In this document: piece by piece, positions 19,177 to 27,973 of the stretch
Position numbering within the stretch: position 1 is the stretch's first letter
Layout: every line of letters starts with the position of its first letter
NCBI RefSeq assembly: GCF_003318255.1
Contig: NZ_QOCF01000040.1
Coordinates: 124,001-188,000, forward strand
DNA length: 64,000 nt
From: Ruegeria sp. A3M17
GTDB taxonomy: Bacteria > Pseudomonadota > Alphaproteobacteria > Rhodobacterales > Rhodobacteraceae
Direction of reading: 5' to 3'
Program-made: the position numbers and the translations under genes
Notes under the pieces: generated by a model
The model's input: the letters and a program-made list of their open reading frames with translations, nothing else
What the model was told of the DNA's origin: nothing
Databases searched by the model: none

Positions 19177-19611
19177 ATGGCGCGATCTGAAAACAAAACC
19201 GTTCCCACAGTGCAAAGCGTCGAGGGCTTTTTGGCGGCTGTTCAACCGGCGAAGAAGGCAGATGATGCGCGGGCGTTGGATGCCCTTTTTCGGCACGCGA
19301 CCGAGTTTGAACCCGTTATGTGGGGGGCGTCGATTGTGGGCTATGGTCGTTACCATTATCGCTACAAGTCCGGGCGCGAAGGAGAGTTTCTGGCAACCGG
19401 GTTTTCCCCCCGCAAAACGGCTTTGTCGATCTACATCATGCCCGGCTACGCAGATTTCGGGCATGTCCTGTCCAGACTGGGTAAACACAAGCTGGGCAAG
19501 TCCTGTCTCTATGTGAACAAGCTGGCGGATATTGACACGAATGTTCTGTCTGAACTGATCTGCGCCGGGTTAAAGGACTTGGATCGGCACTGGCCGGTCC
19601 AGCCGACCTGA
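19177..19611 (+). CDS. DUF1801 domain protein
   Basis: A 144-residue cytoplasmic protein of the DUF1801/YdhG-like family, recognisable from the central WGASIVGYGRYHYRYKSG stretch and the YIMPGYADFGHVLSRLGKHKLGKSCLYVNKLADID block. No catalytic role is established for the family. ATG 19177 is used; the reading frame also allows TTG 19171. It is divergent from the exported MBL-fold gene and 60 bp upstream of gltX on the same strand. Confidence 0.83.
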   Translation: MARSENKTVPTVQSVEGFLAAVQPAKKADDARALDALFRHATEFEPVMWGASIVGYGRYHYRYKSGREGEFLATGFSPRKTALSIYIMPGYADFGHVLSRLGKHKLGKSCLYVNKLADIDTNVLSELICAGLKDLDRHWPVQPT

Positions 19612-19671
19612 ATGCCTTTGCTGGACAATTGGCCAATCCTGTGACAAGAGCCGCGCCAACAGGAGACACCT

Positions 19672-20997
19672 ATGACAACCACCCGTTTTGCCCCGTCGCC
19701 CACCGGTTACATCCACGTGGGCAACCTGCGCACCGCCTTGATGAACTATTTGATCGCCCGCAAGGCCGGCGGCACGTTCATCTTGCGGATCGACGACACC
19801 GATCCTGAGCGGTCGAAAGAAAAGTATGTCGACGCCATCAAACAGGACATGGAGTGGCTGGGTCTGCATTGGGATCAGGTTGAGCGTCAGTCGGATCGCC
19901 TGGACCGTTATGCCGAAGCCGCAGACAAACTGCGCGAGATGGGCAGGTTCTATGAGGCGTTTGAGACGCCCACCGAGCTGGACCTCAAGCGCAAGAAGCA
20001 ACTGAACATGGGCAAGCCGCCGGTTTATGATCGCGCCGCGCTGAACCTCTCGGATGCCGAGAAAGAGGCGCTGCGGGCTGAGCGTGGCAGCGGCGTTTGG
20101 CGCTTCAAGCTGGATCACGAGCGGATTGAGTGGAATGACGGCATTCTGGGCGACATCTCGATTGATGCAGCATCCGTATCCGATCCGGTTCTGATCCGCG
20201 GCGACGGCCAGGTTCTCTATACGATTGCGTCTGTGGTGGATGACACCGAGATGGGCGTCACCAATGTAGTTCGCGGCTCGGACCATGTGACCAATACCGC
20301 GACCCAGATTCAGATCATCGAGGCGCTGGGCGGCACCTGCCCGCGCTTTGCGCACCATTCGCTGTTGACCGGTCCTCAAGGAGAGGCCCTGTCAAAACGT
20401 CTGGGCACGCTGGCCCTGCGTGATCTGCGTGAACAGGGCGTGCAGCCGATGGCGTTGCTGAGTCTGATGGCGCGTCTTGGATCGTCTGATCCGGTTGAGC
20501 TGCGCTCGGACATGGCGGAACTGATTGAAGGTTTCGATGTGAACCGCTTTGGTGCTGCCCCAACCAAGTTCGATGTGCAGGACTTGTTCCCGCTGACGGC
20601 AAAGCATCTGCAGTCCCTGCCTTTGGCCGACGTGGCCGAGGCCGTGGCTGATGCTGGTGTTCCTGCCGATCTGGCCGAACCCTTCTGGGCGATGGCACGC
20701 GAGAACATCACCACTTTGGCTGATCTCAAGGGCTGGTGGGAGCTGTGCCGCGATGGGGCAGAGCCGCTGATTGCGGATGAGGATCGTGACTTCATCGCAG
20801 AGGCGATGACTTTGCTGCCCGAAGGTTCGTTCGATGGCGAAACCTGGGGCAAATGGACCAGCACGGTTAAAGAAGCGACCGGCCGTAAGGGCAAGGGTCT
20901 GTTTATGCCGCTGCGCAAGGCGCTGACCGGCATGGAGCGGGGGCCTGAGATGGCCACTCTGTTGCCACTGCTGCAGGTGATCCGCGCAAAAGCTTGA
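19672..20997 (+). CDS. gltX: Glutamate--tRNA ligase
   Basis: A 441-residue class I GluRS. The HIGH-box equivalent is APSPTGYIHVGNLRTAL near the start and the KMSKS-loop equivalent is EALSKRLGTLALRDL in the middle. It is somewhat shorter than the usual 465-485 residues, and the variant ALSKR loop resembles the second GluRS found in many alphaproteobacteria. Those genomes often encode two GluRS enzymes, so this copy may serve a subset of tRNAs; that cannot be tested here. A rho-independent terminator follows. Confidence 0.93.
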   Translation: MTTTRFAPSPTGYIHVGNLRTALMNYLIARKAGGTFILRIDDTDPERSKEKYVDAIKQDMEWLGLHWDQVERQSDRLDRYAEAADKLREMGRFYEAFETPTELDLKRKKQLNMGKPPVYDRAALNLSDAEKEALRAERGSGVWRFKLDHERIEWNDGILGDISIDAASVSDPVLIRGDGQVLYTIASVVDDTEMGVTNVVRGSDHVTNTATQIQIIEALGGTCPRFAHHSLLTGPQGEALSKRLGTLALRDLREQGVQPMALLSLMARLGSSDPVELRSDMAELIEGFDVNRFGAAPTKFDVQDLFPLTAKHLQSLPLADVAEAVADAGVPADLAEPFWAMARENITTLADLKGWWELCRDGAEPLIADEDRDFIAEAMTLLPEGSFDGETWGKWTSTVKEATGRKGKGLFMPLRKALTGMERGPEMATLLPLLQVIRAKA

Positions 20998-21021
20998 GTG
21001 TACGACAATAGAATGAGGAAG

Positions 21022-21049
21022 GGCGGGGTCATTCGATCCCGCCTTTTTT
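21022..21049 (+). terminator. Rho-independent terminator of gltX
   Basis: A 9-bp stem with one G-U pair (21022-21030 with 21035-21043), a 4-base loop and six Ts. It directly precedes the stop of the convergent gamma-glutamylcyclotransferase-like gene. Confidence 0.88.
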
Positions 21050-21619
21050 CTATGCGTTCTGCACAATCCGGGCTGAGAGACGGCTGAGACGATCATCCAC
21101 GAATTCGGTCTCAACCGGTTTCAACTGCTGATGGCGCGGGTACCGGGGCTCGGCCCGGTCGTTCAGGATTGGTGCATCCCATCCATCTGTGGTGGCAAAG
21201 AAACGATCTGCGCCGTCTTCACCAAATGCGCGCAGGTATCCCTGCACGACCACATCAATGTAACTCAGTAGCAATGGGTGGTGATTGCTTGGAGCATTGT
21301 GCCGGTCAAGAGGCACAGCGTAGACGGCAATCTCGACCTCGTGCTTTATTGGGTGCGTGACGGATTGTGTGGCGGGAATTCGGTTATAGGCCCATTCCCG
21401 TTCGTCTAGGGCCATCCAATCATTTTTTGGCACATGCGCAATCATGCCTTCGATTTCGGACGCGGGGTCTGGTACCGCAGTCAGAAAGGCGACTGGTCGC
21501 AGGTCAGTGTGTCGCCACGCGCGCCGCCAGCCTTTTAGCCGGGCAGGATGCGGATCGGGAAAGTCGTGGGTCGACAGGTTCACAAGGCTGCCGTAGCCAA
21601 AGAAATAGGGATCTACCAT
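21050..21619 (-). CDS. Gamma-glutamylcyclotransferase-family protein
   Basis: A 189-residue protein starting MVDPYFFGYGSLVN, which carries the substrate-binding YGSL motif of the GGCT/AIG2 fold. A GWRRAWRHTDLRPVAF strand and an acidic region around DEREWAYNR with a candidate catalytic Glu follow. Family members cyclise gamma-glutamyl compounds, but many bacterial members have other or unknown substrates. The start at 21619 is chosen because the fold starts immediately after it. It is divergent from the Rrf2 regulator. Confidence 0.78.
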   Translation of the reverse strand: MVDPYFFGYGSLVNLSTHDFPDPHPARLKGWRRAWRHTDLRPVAFLTAVPDPASEIEGMIAHVPKNDWMALDEREWAYNRIPATQSVTHPIKHEVEIAVYAVPLDRHNAPSNHHPLLLSYIDVVVQGYLRAFGEDGADRFFATTDGWDAPILNDRAEPRYPRHQQLKPVETEFVDDRLSRLSARIVQNA

Positions 21620-21714
21620 GGGCCTGTGCGTCCTTTCCTGACGATTGATGTATGTCAAACCGCTTTTATGCCGGACATGCAATAAGTCTGCATCTTGAAA
21701 CTTGGGAGGTCACG

Positions 21715-22167
21715 ATGCGGATAACCAAACGGACGAACATTGCGGTGCGGCTGCTGATGTATTGTGCAGCGCATCAAGATAGGCTGGTTACCAAGTCTGA
21801 GATTGCCGAAGTCTGCAATATTTCCGAGAACCATCTGGCACAGGTCATCAATCAACTCAGTCAGTTGGGTTATCTAAGTACGCAGCGCGGTCGTAACGGC
21901 GGTATGGTGCTGGCCAGGCCGGCCGAACAGATCCGTATCGGATCGGTTTTTAGTCATGTCGAAGGCAATCTTCCATTGGCCGAGTGTTTTGCGGATGCCG
22001 ACAACACCTGCCCGTTGACGGATGCATGTCGATTGCGGGTGGCACTTCAGGACGCGGCTGAGGTCTTCTATGCCTCGCTGGACGAGATCACACTGGACGC
22101 CCTGATCTGCGACAACGATCCTTTGCTGCAGATCCTGCAACCGGTTACCTGCGCGCGCGCCGGTTAA
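21715..22167 (+). CDS. Rrf2-family [Fe-S] transcriptional regulator (NsrR/RirA-like)
   Basis: A 150-residue winged-helix regulator. The DNA-binding domain is MRITKRTNIAVRLLMY through QRGRNGGMVLARPA. Three cysteines at residues 91, 99 and 105 (C-x7-C-x5-C) would bind an iron-sulphur cluster. That spacing is the one known for rhizobial RirA (iron control), while the C-terminal stretch TLDALICDNDPLLQIL looks more like NsrR (nitric oxide sensing). The GGGAGGT ribosome-binding site fixes the ATG at 21715. It ends 4 bp into the convergent ABC permease. Targets are not visible nearby. Confidence 0.88.
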   Translation: MRITKRTNIAVRLLMYCAAHQDRLVTKSEIAEVCNISENHLAQVINQLSQLGYLSTQRGRNGGMVLARPAEQIRIGSVFSHVEGNLPLAECFADADNTCPLTDACRLRVALQDAAEVFYASLDEITLDALICDNDPLLQILQPVTCARAG

Positions 22168-24692
22168 TCGCTGGCACGCAGGATGCGGGCAGGGCGGACG
22201 GCCAGGGGACGCAGGGCAAAGATCAGCCCCGCGCCAAGCGTCACGATTATGCCCGCCAGAACGATGATGAAAGCGGACGACCAGATCACCGAGAAGTTCG
22301 TGTCGAAAATATAGGTGGCAACGGCCCACCCACCCAGAATGCCGGTCAGCAGGGCAACGCCACCTGCGGCCGCACCCAACAGCGCGGCGCGCAGGGCGAA
22401 GCTGAACAGGATGCGCCGCCGGTCCGCGCCCAGTGTCTTGAGGACCGCGGCCTCGTATCGGCGGGCGGGTTCCCCGGCCGCAGCAGCACCGATGAGAACC
22501 AAAAAACCGGTCAGCAGAGAAATACCCGCTCCGTATGACGTGGCCGCTGCGATGCCCGCCAGCAGGCCCGAGACGCGGTCAATCGCGTCGCGCACCCGGA
22601 TCGCCGTTATGTTGGGGAACTTTCCGGCCAAATCGCGCAGAATTTTCATTTCGGCCTGTTCTTCGGCATAGACTGTCGCGATAAAGCTGTGCGGGGCACC
22701 TGCAAGGGCTGATGGATTCATCGACATGATAAAGCCCATACCGGCGTTCGAGAAATCAACCTCGCGCGTTGATGTGAGTTCTGCAGCAATGTCCCGGCCC
22801 AAAATGTTCACGGTCAGTTGGTCACCGAGCTTCAGGCCCATTTCTTCCGCCTCCTCGGCTGCGAAACTCACCTGCGGCGTACCGGTATAGTCTTCTGCCC
22901 ACCACTCACCCGAGGTGATGCGTGCGTTATCAGGTGGCCGGGCGGAATACGTGACGCCCCGGTCGCCATCCAGTACCCAATGATCGCCTGCCACTTCGCG
23001 GGCGGGCTTGCCGTTGATCTGTGTGATGATCCCGCGCAGCATCGGTGCGCTTTCGATCCGGCTGACGCCGGGGTCGGTGGTTAACCTGTCGTTAAAACCC
23101 GACATCTGGTCCTTCTGGATGTCGACGAAGAAATAAGACGGGGCAACGTCTGGTAAGTTGCCGGAAATTGCATTGCGCAAAGTGCCGTCGATCTGCCCAA
23201 CGGCCGCCAGAACCGAAAGTCCAAGACCCAGAGACAGTACAACGGATGCAGCGCCCTCTCGCGGGTCGGAAATGGCCGACAAGGCCCACCGAAGGGCCGG
23301 ACGCCCGCGCGCTGATGGGGCGCTGAGCCGGGCCAGCCGGCGCACCGCGTAGGCAGCAGCGGCCAGCAGCAGCAACGCGCCCACCAACCCTCCGGTGGTC
23401 CAGAACGTCAGGCGCGCGGAGCCGCTGAACCAGGCGGCTGATGCGATCAGCAGCGCGAGGCCGAAACCAGTTGCGATGAGGTATGCCCCTCGTGGAACCG
23501 CACGCGCCGAGGTCAGAGCATCCCGAAACAGGGTCGCTGCACGGACGTCTTCGGTGCGGGCAAGGGGCCAGAGCGTGAACAGAAAGGCCGTCAGTGTGCC
23601 GTACAAGGCTGCTTCGGCAAGCGGTGCCGGATAAAATGAGAAAACCGCGGGTACAGGCAGCCGGGCTTCAATCAAGGGGGCCAGCAGCAGCGGCAGCAAC
23701 CCGCCCAAGGCAAGGCCCAGCAAGATGCCGATCCCGGACAGGACACCGATCTGGATCATATAAGTTTGGAATATTGTCGCCTTGTCAGCGCCCAGTGTGC
23801 GCAGTGTCGCGATGGTCTCTGTCTTTTGGGACAGATAGGCGCGCACGGCTGCGGAAACTCCGATGCCGCCGACTGCAAGGCCTGATAACCCGACCAGAAC
23901 CAGAAATGCGCTGAGCCGCCCGACAAATTCGGCAATGCCGGGCGCACCGTTGCGCGCGTCGGTCCAGCGCATACCGGTGCCCTCAAAATTCTGACGCGCT
24001 TCTACCGCTAGATCTTGCAGCTCGGTTCTTGATGGCAGGGCCAGGCGGTATTTGGTGGAAAAAAGAGTTCCCGGGGCCAACAGGCCGGATGCTTGCAAGT
24101 CTTCGGTCCGCACCAGCGTGCGAGGGCCCAGACCAAAGCCATCTGCCGCCCCGTCCGGTTCATGGATCAATGCGGCGGTCAGGATGAATTCCTGCGTCCC
24201 CAGTGCAAAGCGATCTCCGACGGAAAGGCCCAACCGGTCAATCAGCGACGGATCCATTACTGCGCCGGGAAGTCCTTGATGTGTCCCTAAAGCTGCCGAC
24301 AGAGGCAGAGCAGGCTTCAAAATCGGAGATCCCAACAATGGGTAGGTGTCGTCAACCGATTTGACTTGTGTGAGCGCGCGTTGCGTTTCAGCGCCCTGCT
24401 CAGCAACGGCCAACGAGCGAAAATCGACCACTTCAGAGACATCTGTCCCGGTCTGATCCATCCAGGCGCGTTCGTCATCTGTGGCAAACCGGTAGGTGAA
24501 TTCCAGTTGCGCATCCCCGCCCAACAGGGCCGCGCCTTCTTCCGCCAGTCCAGCCTGGATCGCGTGGCGCACCGACCCAACTGCTGCGATCGCGGCGACA
24601 CCCAGCGCAAGACACGCGAGGAAAACGCGAAACCCATACAGTCCGCCCCGAAGTTCACGGCGTGCCAGCCGCCCGGCCAGCCGAGGGCTCAT
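22164..24692 (-). CDS. ABC transporter permease, FtsX/MacB type (YbbP-like)
   Basis: An 842-residue permease with a short basic cytoplasmic N terminus and a first membrane helix at about residues 20-40. A large extracytoplasmic domain, an FtsX core of three helices, a second large soluble region and a second FtsX core at the C terminus follow. This duplicated layout is that of YbbP. Together with the adjacent ATPase and a TesA-like esterase it reproduces the ybbA-ybbP-tesA neighbourhood of E. coli, whose role is not settled (lipid or lipoprotein-related export is suspected). It overlaps the ATPase gene by 4 bp. Confidence 0.9.
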   Translation of the reverse strand: MSPRLAGRLARRELRGGLYGFRVFLACLALGVAAIAAVGSVRHAIQAGLAEEGAALLGGDAQLEFTYRFATDDERAWMDQTGTDVSEVVDFRSLAVAEQGAETQRALTQVKSVDDTYPLLGSPILKPALPLSAALGTHQGLPGAVMDPSLIDRLGLSVGDRFALGTQEFILTAALIHEPDGAADGFGLGPRTLVRTEDLQASGLLAPGTLFSTKYRLALPSRTELQDLAVEARQNFEGTGMRWTDARNGAPGIAEFVGRLSAFLVLVGLSGLAVGGIGVSAAVRAYLSQKTETIATLRTLGADKATIFQTYMIQIGVLSGIGILLGLALGGLLPLLLAPLIEARLPVPAVFSFYPAPLAEAALYGTLTAFLFTLWPLARTEDVRAATLFRDALTSARAVPRGAYLIATGFGLALLIASAAWFSGSARLTFWTTGGLVGALLLLAAAAYAVRRLARLSAPSARGRPALRWALSAISDPREGAASVVLSLGLGLSVLAAVGQIDGTLRNAISGNLPDVAPSYFFVDIQKDQMSGFNDRLTTDPGVSRIESAPMLRGIITQINGKPAREVAGDHWVLDGDRGVTYSARPPDNARITSGEWWAEDYTGTPQVSFAAEEAEEMGLKLGDQLTVNILGRDIAAELTSTREVDFSNAGMGFIMSMNPSALAGAPHSFIATVYAEEQAEMKILRDLAGKFPNITAIRVRDAIDRVSGLLAGIAAATSYGAGISLLTGFLVLIGAAAAGEPARRYEAAVLKTLGADRRRILFSFALRAALLGAAAGGVALLTGILGGWAVATYIFDTNFSVIWSSAFIIVLAGIIVTLGAGLIFALRPLAVRPARILRASD

Positions 24693-25384
24693 TCCGCGGC
24701 CTTTTGCTGGCTGTCTTCCGAAATCCGCCCGTCGCGCAAGCGCACAACCCGATCACACCTGCGGGCCAGACTATGACTGTGGGTTACAAGCACCAGAGTG
24801 GCGCCGTGTTTGTCGCGCAGGCCGAACAATAGATCGACGATCGCCGCGCCGTTCGTTTCGTCCAGATTTCCTGTCGGCTCGTCCGCCAGCAAAATCTGCG
24901 GACGCGGTGCGGCGGCACGGGCCAGTGCAACGCGTTGTTGTTCGCCGCCAGACAATTGCGCCGGATAATGATCGCGGCGATGCGACAGGCCAACCGCGTC
25001 AAGTTCTGCCGCGGCGCGTTGAAACGCATCCTTGTGTCCGGCCAATTCCAGCGGCGTGGCCACATTTTCCAGGGCAGTCATTGTTGGGATCAGATGAAAG
25101 TTCTGAAAGACGACCCCCATCGCATTGCGTCTGAAACGGGCCAGAGAATCCTCATCCATGCCAGTGAGATCCTGGCCAAGGGCTGTGATCTTGCCCGCGC
25201 TTGCCTGTTCCAATCCGCCCATCAGCATCAGCAGCGAGGATTTGCCAGATCCGGACGGCCCGACAAGCCCAAGCGTTTCGCCTTTTGCGACAGTCAGGTT
25301 AATCTCATGCAGGATATTGACCCGACCGGCATTGCCATCCAGCGACAAAGCGGCATTTTGAAGCGAAAGAACAGGTGTCGTCAT
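24689..25384 (-). CDS. ABC transporter ATP-binding protein (YbbA-like)
   Basis: A 231-residue ABC ATPase of the MacB/LolD class: Walker A GPSGSGKSS near residue 40, the Q loop with VFQNFHL, the signature LSGGEQQRVALARA, Walker B ILLADEPTGNLD, and an H loop in VTHSHS. It energises the permease encoded directly downstream, with which it overlaps by 4 bp. The ATG at 25384 gives the usual N terminus (MTTPVLSLQNA); the frame is open upstream but that part is poorly supported. It is divergent from the esterase gene. Confidence 0.93.
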   Translation of the reverse strand: MTTPVLSLQNAALSLDGNAGRVNILHEINLTVAKGETLGLVGPSGSGKSSLLMLMGGLEQASAGKITALGQDLTGMDEDSLARFRRNAMGVVFQNFHLIPTMTALENVATPLELAGHKDAFQRAAAELDAVGLSHRRDHYPAQLSGGEQQRVALARAAAPRPQILLADEPTGNLDETNGAAIVDLLFGLRDKHGATLVLVTHSHSLARRCDRVVRLRDGRISEDSQQKAAE

Positions 25385-25411
25385 TGGTAGTTCCAAAAGG
25401 AGGCGGTCATT

Positions 25412-26077
25412 TTGGGATATGGAGTTGTTCAAAAAATGCGCAAGGCTCTGATGGCTTTACTGTTTGTGTGTTGCGGCTTTGCCGCCACAGCAGAACCATT
25501 GGTCATCGCGGCCCTCGGGGACTCGCTGACACAAGGATACGGGCTGCCGGAACAGGATGGGTTTGTACCACAATTGGATCAATGGCTGAAGGATCAGGGC
25601 GCAGATGTGCAATTGATCAATGCCGGAGTTTCCGGGGATACGACCGCCGGCGGCGCGGCGCGTGTCGATTGGACACTGACACCTGACGTGGACGCGATGA
25701 TTGTGGCGCTGGGTGGCAATGATTTGTTGCGCGGTATCGACCCGGCTGTATCGCGCGCGCACCTTGAGACAATCGTAACTTCCGCCCGGGCGGCAGAGGT
25801 TGAGGTTTTGCTGATCGGAATGCAGTCACCGGGGAATTACGGGGTCGATTACAAGCAGGCATTTGATGCGATGTACCCGGATCTGGCCAAGGCATATCAA
25901 CTTGTGTTTGCTGAAAGTTTTTTTGAAGGGTTGCAGCCAAACGGCGACCCGAACGCAGTCCGGCAGTTCATGCAACCGGATGGAATTCACCCCAACAAAG
26001 AAGGCGTGGCGCGGATCGTAGCAGCGCTTGGGCCTTACGTGTTGGAGTTGGTCGAAACCTCGGCCAAGCAGGATTGA
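25412..26077 (+). CDS. Exported GDSL-type arylesterase / acyl-CoA thioesterase I (TesA-like)
   Basis: A 221-residue SGNH hydrolase. After a signal peptide (cleavage near ATA-EP) come block I GDSLTQGYGL with the catalytic Ser, block II INAGVSGDT, block III GGNDLL with the oxyanion Asn, and block V DGIHPN with the catalytic Asp and His. It is a periplasmic esterase/lysophospholipase-type enzyme. Start: TTG 25412 is used because a strong AAAAGGAGG lies 8 bp upstream; ATG 25436 gives a shorter signal peptide but a weaker site. The gene pairs with the ybbAP-like genes across a 27-bp gap. Confidence 0.9.
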   Translation: MGYGVVQKMRKALMALLFVCCGFAATAEPLVIAALGDSLTQGYGLPEQDGFVPQLDQWLKDQGADVQLINAGVSGDTTAGGAARVDWTLTPDVDAMIVALGGNDLLRGIDPAVSRAHLETIVTSARAAEVEVLLIGMQSPGNYGVDYKQAFDAMYPDLAKAYQLVFAESFFEGLQPNGDPNAVRQFMQPDGIHPNKEGVARIVAALGPYVLELVETSAKQD

Positions 26078-26081
26078 GAAG

Positions 26082-26696
26082 ATGCCCGGTCGATTTTTTC
26101 TGACACGGCCAATGTCTGAGATCGCGCAGGCACTGAACGTCCGATGTGATGTGGACCTGCAGCCGCCGCGAAAAAACATTCAACCGGGTCAGGAATTGAT
26201 CGTCCTGACTGCCCACGGCCTGAGGCCCATGCGATGGGGAATGATCCCGGTTGGGCGCGTCAATGCGCGCGGTCGGCCTGTGATGGAAACCATAATCAAC
26301 GCCCGGTCCGAAACCGTCTTTGACAAAACCGCATTCGACGGCGTTGGCCGGGCCGTGGTTCCGGTCGACGGGTGGTACGAGTGGACAGGCGAAAAGCGCC
26401 GTAAAACCGCATGGCGCATCTCCTCTGCAGATGGCTCACTTCTGTTCTTTGCTGCGATCACGGACAGTTGGCAGGCTCCGGGGGGGCTGCGGGTTGACCA
26501 GTGTGCAGCTGTGACCTGCCCACCCAATGCTGATCTGGAGCCGATACACCATCGAATGGGCGTCCTGCTGGATCCTGCCGACATAAAGACATGGCTTACA
26601 GGAACTGAGGACGACGCCAAGGCGCTGGCGCAACCGTGGCCTGACGGGTTGTTGCAGATCGAAGAGGCGACGGACGTCGACTGGTCCGGGCCGTAA
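26082..26696 (+). CDS. SRAP-domain protein (YedK/HMCES family) lacking the catalytic Cys2
   Basis: A 204-residue SRAP protein. The family recognises abasic sites in single-stranded DNA and forms a thiazolidine crosslink through Cys2 after Met removal. Here the N terminus reads MPGRFF, so Cys2 is Pro. The other active-site residues are in place: Asn73/Arg75 in INARSET, Glu100 in WYEW, and His156-157 in EPIHHRMG. The ATG at 26082 is the only start that yields the conserved GRF start. It lies 4 bp after the esterase stop, so it is probably co-transcribed. It could be an inactive binder or use another nucleophile. Confidence 0.85.
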   Translation: MPGRFFLTRPMSEIAQALNVRCDVDLQPPRKNIQPGQELIVLTAHGLRPMRWGMIPVGRVNARGRPVMETIINARSETVFDKTAFDGVGRAVVPVDGWYEWTGEKRRKTAWRISSADGSLLFFAAITDSWQAPGGLRVDQCAAVTCPPNADLEPIHHRMGVLLDPADIKTWLTGTEDDAKALAQPWPDGLLQIEEATDVDWSGP

Positions 26697-26701
26697 CCGC
26701 C

Positions 26702-27262
26702 TCAGACCACCGTGACCACAGTTCCGACCGGTACACGCTCATACAAGTCGATGACGTGCGAGTTTAGCATCCGAATGCATCCGTTTGAGGCCGCGCGCCC
26801 GATGGTTTGCGGCTGCGTCGTGCCGTGGATACGGAAATAGGTGTCGACCCCATTCTGAAACAGGTAGAGTGCGCGTGCCCCCAGCGGGTTACCATCACCG
26901 CCCGGTTGAACATAATCATTGTCCTTGAACTTGGCGTAAGTCAGCGGTTCACGTTCGATCATCTCGTTCGTGGGGCGCCAGGTCGGCCACTCTTTCTTGA
27001 CGTCGATCGTGGCTGTGCCGGTGAACTCCAGACCTGCCTTGCCAACGCCGCACCCATAGCGGATCGCCTTGCGCGGTTCTGTGATGAGATACAGGTAGAA
27101 GGACCGTGGCGCGACCAGAAGCTGCCCCGGCAGAAATTGTTTCTTGACCCGAACGAACTGGGGCGTGGGGTCGTATTCGACAGCTTTCTTCTTGGCCGAA
27201 GCAATGCCGGGTGTCAGGCCAGCGGCAGCAGATGCTGCAAGGAAAATGCGACGTGTGAACAT
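26702..27262 (-). CDS. Exported L,D-transpeptidase (YkuD domain)
   Basis: A 186-residue protein with a Tat-like signal (FTRRIFLAASAAAG) and a YkuD catalytic domain carrying HGT followed about 14 residues later by SNGCIRM with the catalytic Cys. Such enzymes make 3-3 crosslinks in peptidoglycan or attach proteins to it in the periplasm. The ATG at 27262 begins the signal peptide and follows an AAGAGAA purine stretch. It is convergent with the SRAP gene (5 bp apart). Confidence 0.92.
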   Translation of the reverse strand: MFTRRIFLAASAAAGLTPGIASAKKKAVEYDPTPQFVRVKKQFLPGQLLVAPRSFYLYLITEPRKAIRYGCGVGKAGLEFTGTATIDVKKEWPTWRPTNEMIEREPLTYAKFKDNDYVQPGGDGNPLGARALYLFQNGVDTYFRIHGTTQPQTIGRAASNGCIRMLNSHVIDLYERVPVGTVVTVV

Positions 27263-27404
27263 ATCGGTTCTCTTAAGGACAACAGGAAAATCGTAAACCA
27301 GTGTCGGAATGATAACCGATCTGGTCAATCATCTGCCAAGAGTAACCGTATTGTGATGTAATCGCAGAGACACACTTCTGTTGCAGTTTTGTCCCGCGTG
27401 ATGT

Positions 27405-27434
27405 GAAAAGGGCAGAGGTGACCTCTGCCCTTTC
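27405..27434 (-). terminator. Rho-independent terminator of the cold-shock gene
   Basis: Thirteen-base arms (27407-27419 and 27421-27433) form a nearly perfect hairpin followed on the minus strand by TTTTC. It lies 6 bp after the csp stop codon and separates it from the L,D-transpeptidase gene. Confidence 0.85.
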
Positions 27435-27440
27435 ATGGCC

Positions 27441-27647
27441 TTAGGCCAGTGCGATATCGTCGGCGCTTTCGCGGCCGTCACGACCAGCGCGCAGCTCGTA
27501 CGTGACTTTCTGGTTGTCGGCCAGGCCGGTCAGGCCCGAACGCTCGACAGCCGAGATGTGAACGAAGATGTCTTTGCCGCCATCTTCAGGTGCGATAAAG
27601 CCAAAACCTTTGGTGGTGTTGAACCATTTTACGGTGCCTGTGGGCAT
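27441..27647 (-). CDS. Cold-shock domain protein (CspA family)
   Basis: A 68-residue single OB-fold protein that binds single-stranded RNA/DNA. RNP1 is KGFGFI and RNP2 is DIFVHIS, preceded by GTVKWFN. An AGGAGACAACGG ribosome-binding site precedes the ATG at 27647. The longer open frame upstream of that ATG has no similarity to the family and is treated as 5' UTR. Confidence 0.96.
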   Translation of the reverse strand: MPTGTVKWFNTTKGFGFIAPEDGGKDIFVHISAVERSGLTGLADNQKVTYELRAGRDGRESADDIALA

Positions 27648-27973
27648 ATCCGTTGTCTCCTGTTTAGTGCTGCCCACGGAGTTGCGGCAGCCCGGCGTCG
27701 TTGTCTGTATCGATAGACTGAGCGCCGGAAACGGTGACAGTGGGTCGAAATAGAAAAACGTAAGCCCCATTGATATGGCATTGGGGTGGGCGTGTGACAA
27801 GGGATTTTGTACGTTTCGTACAAGGGTTTGAGGGCCAGTTTCCCGATTTGTACAAGAATCCGCCGATGGGTTTGGTTATTAGTTCAATGGCCTTTGATAA
27901 GGTGAAGCTATTCGGTCAGCGCGCTGTGTGAGCATTTAGAATCCTCTAACCAAGCCTGTGATCAGGTTGCGGC
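27648..27973. promoter_or_regulatory. Upstream region of the cold-shock gene with TTGTAC repeats
   Basis: No gene is supported in this 326-bp gap. It should contain the csp promoter and 5' UTR. Two related palindromes are present: TTGTAC-GTTTC-GTACAA at 27807-27823 and TTGTACAA at 27848-27855. They could be binding sites for one regulator. The tract nearer 27973 leads into the broken RAYT gene. Confidence 0.4.
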
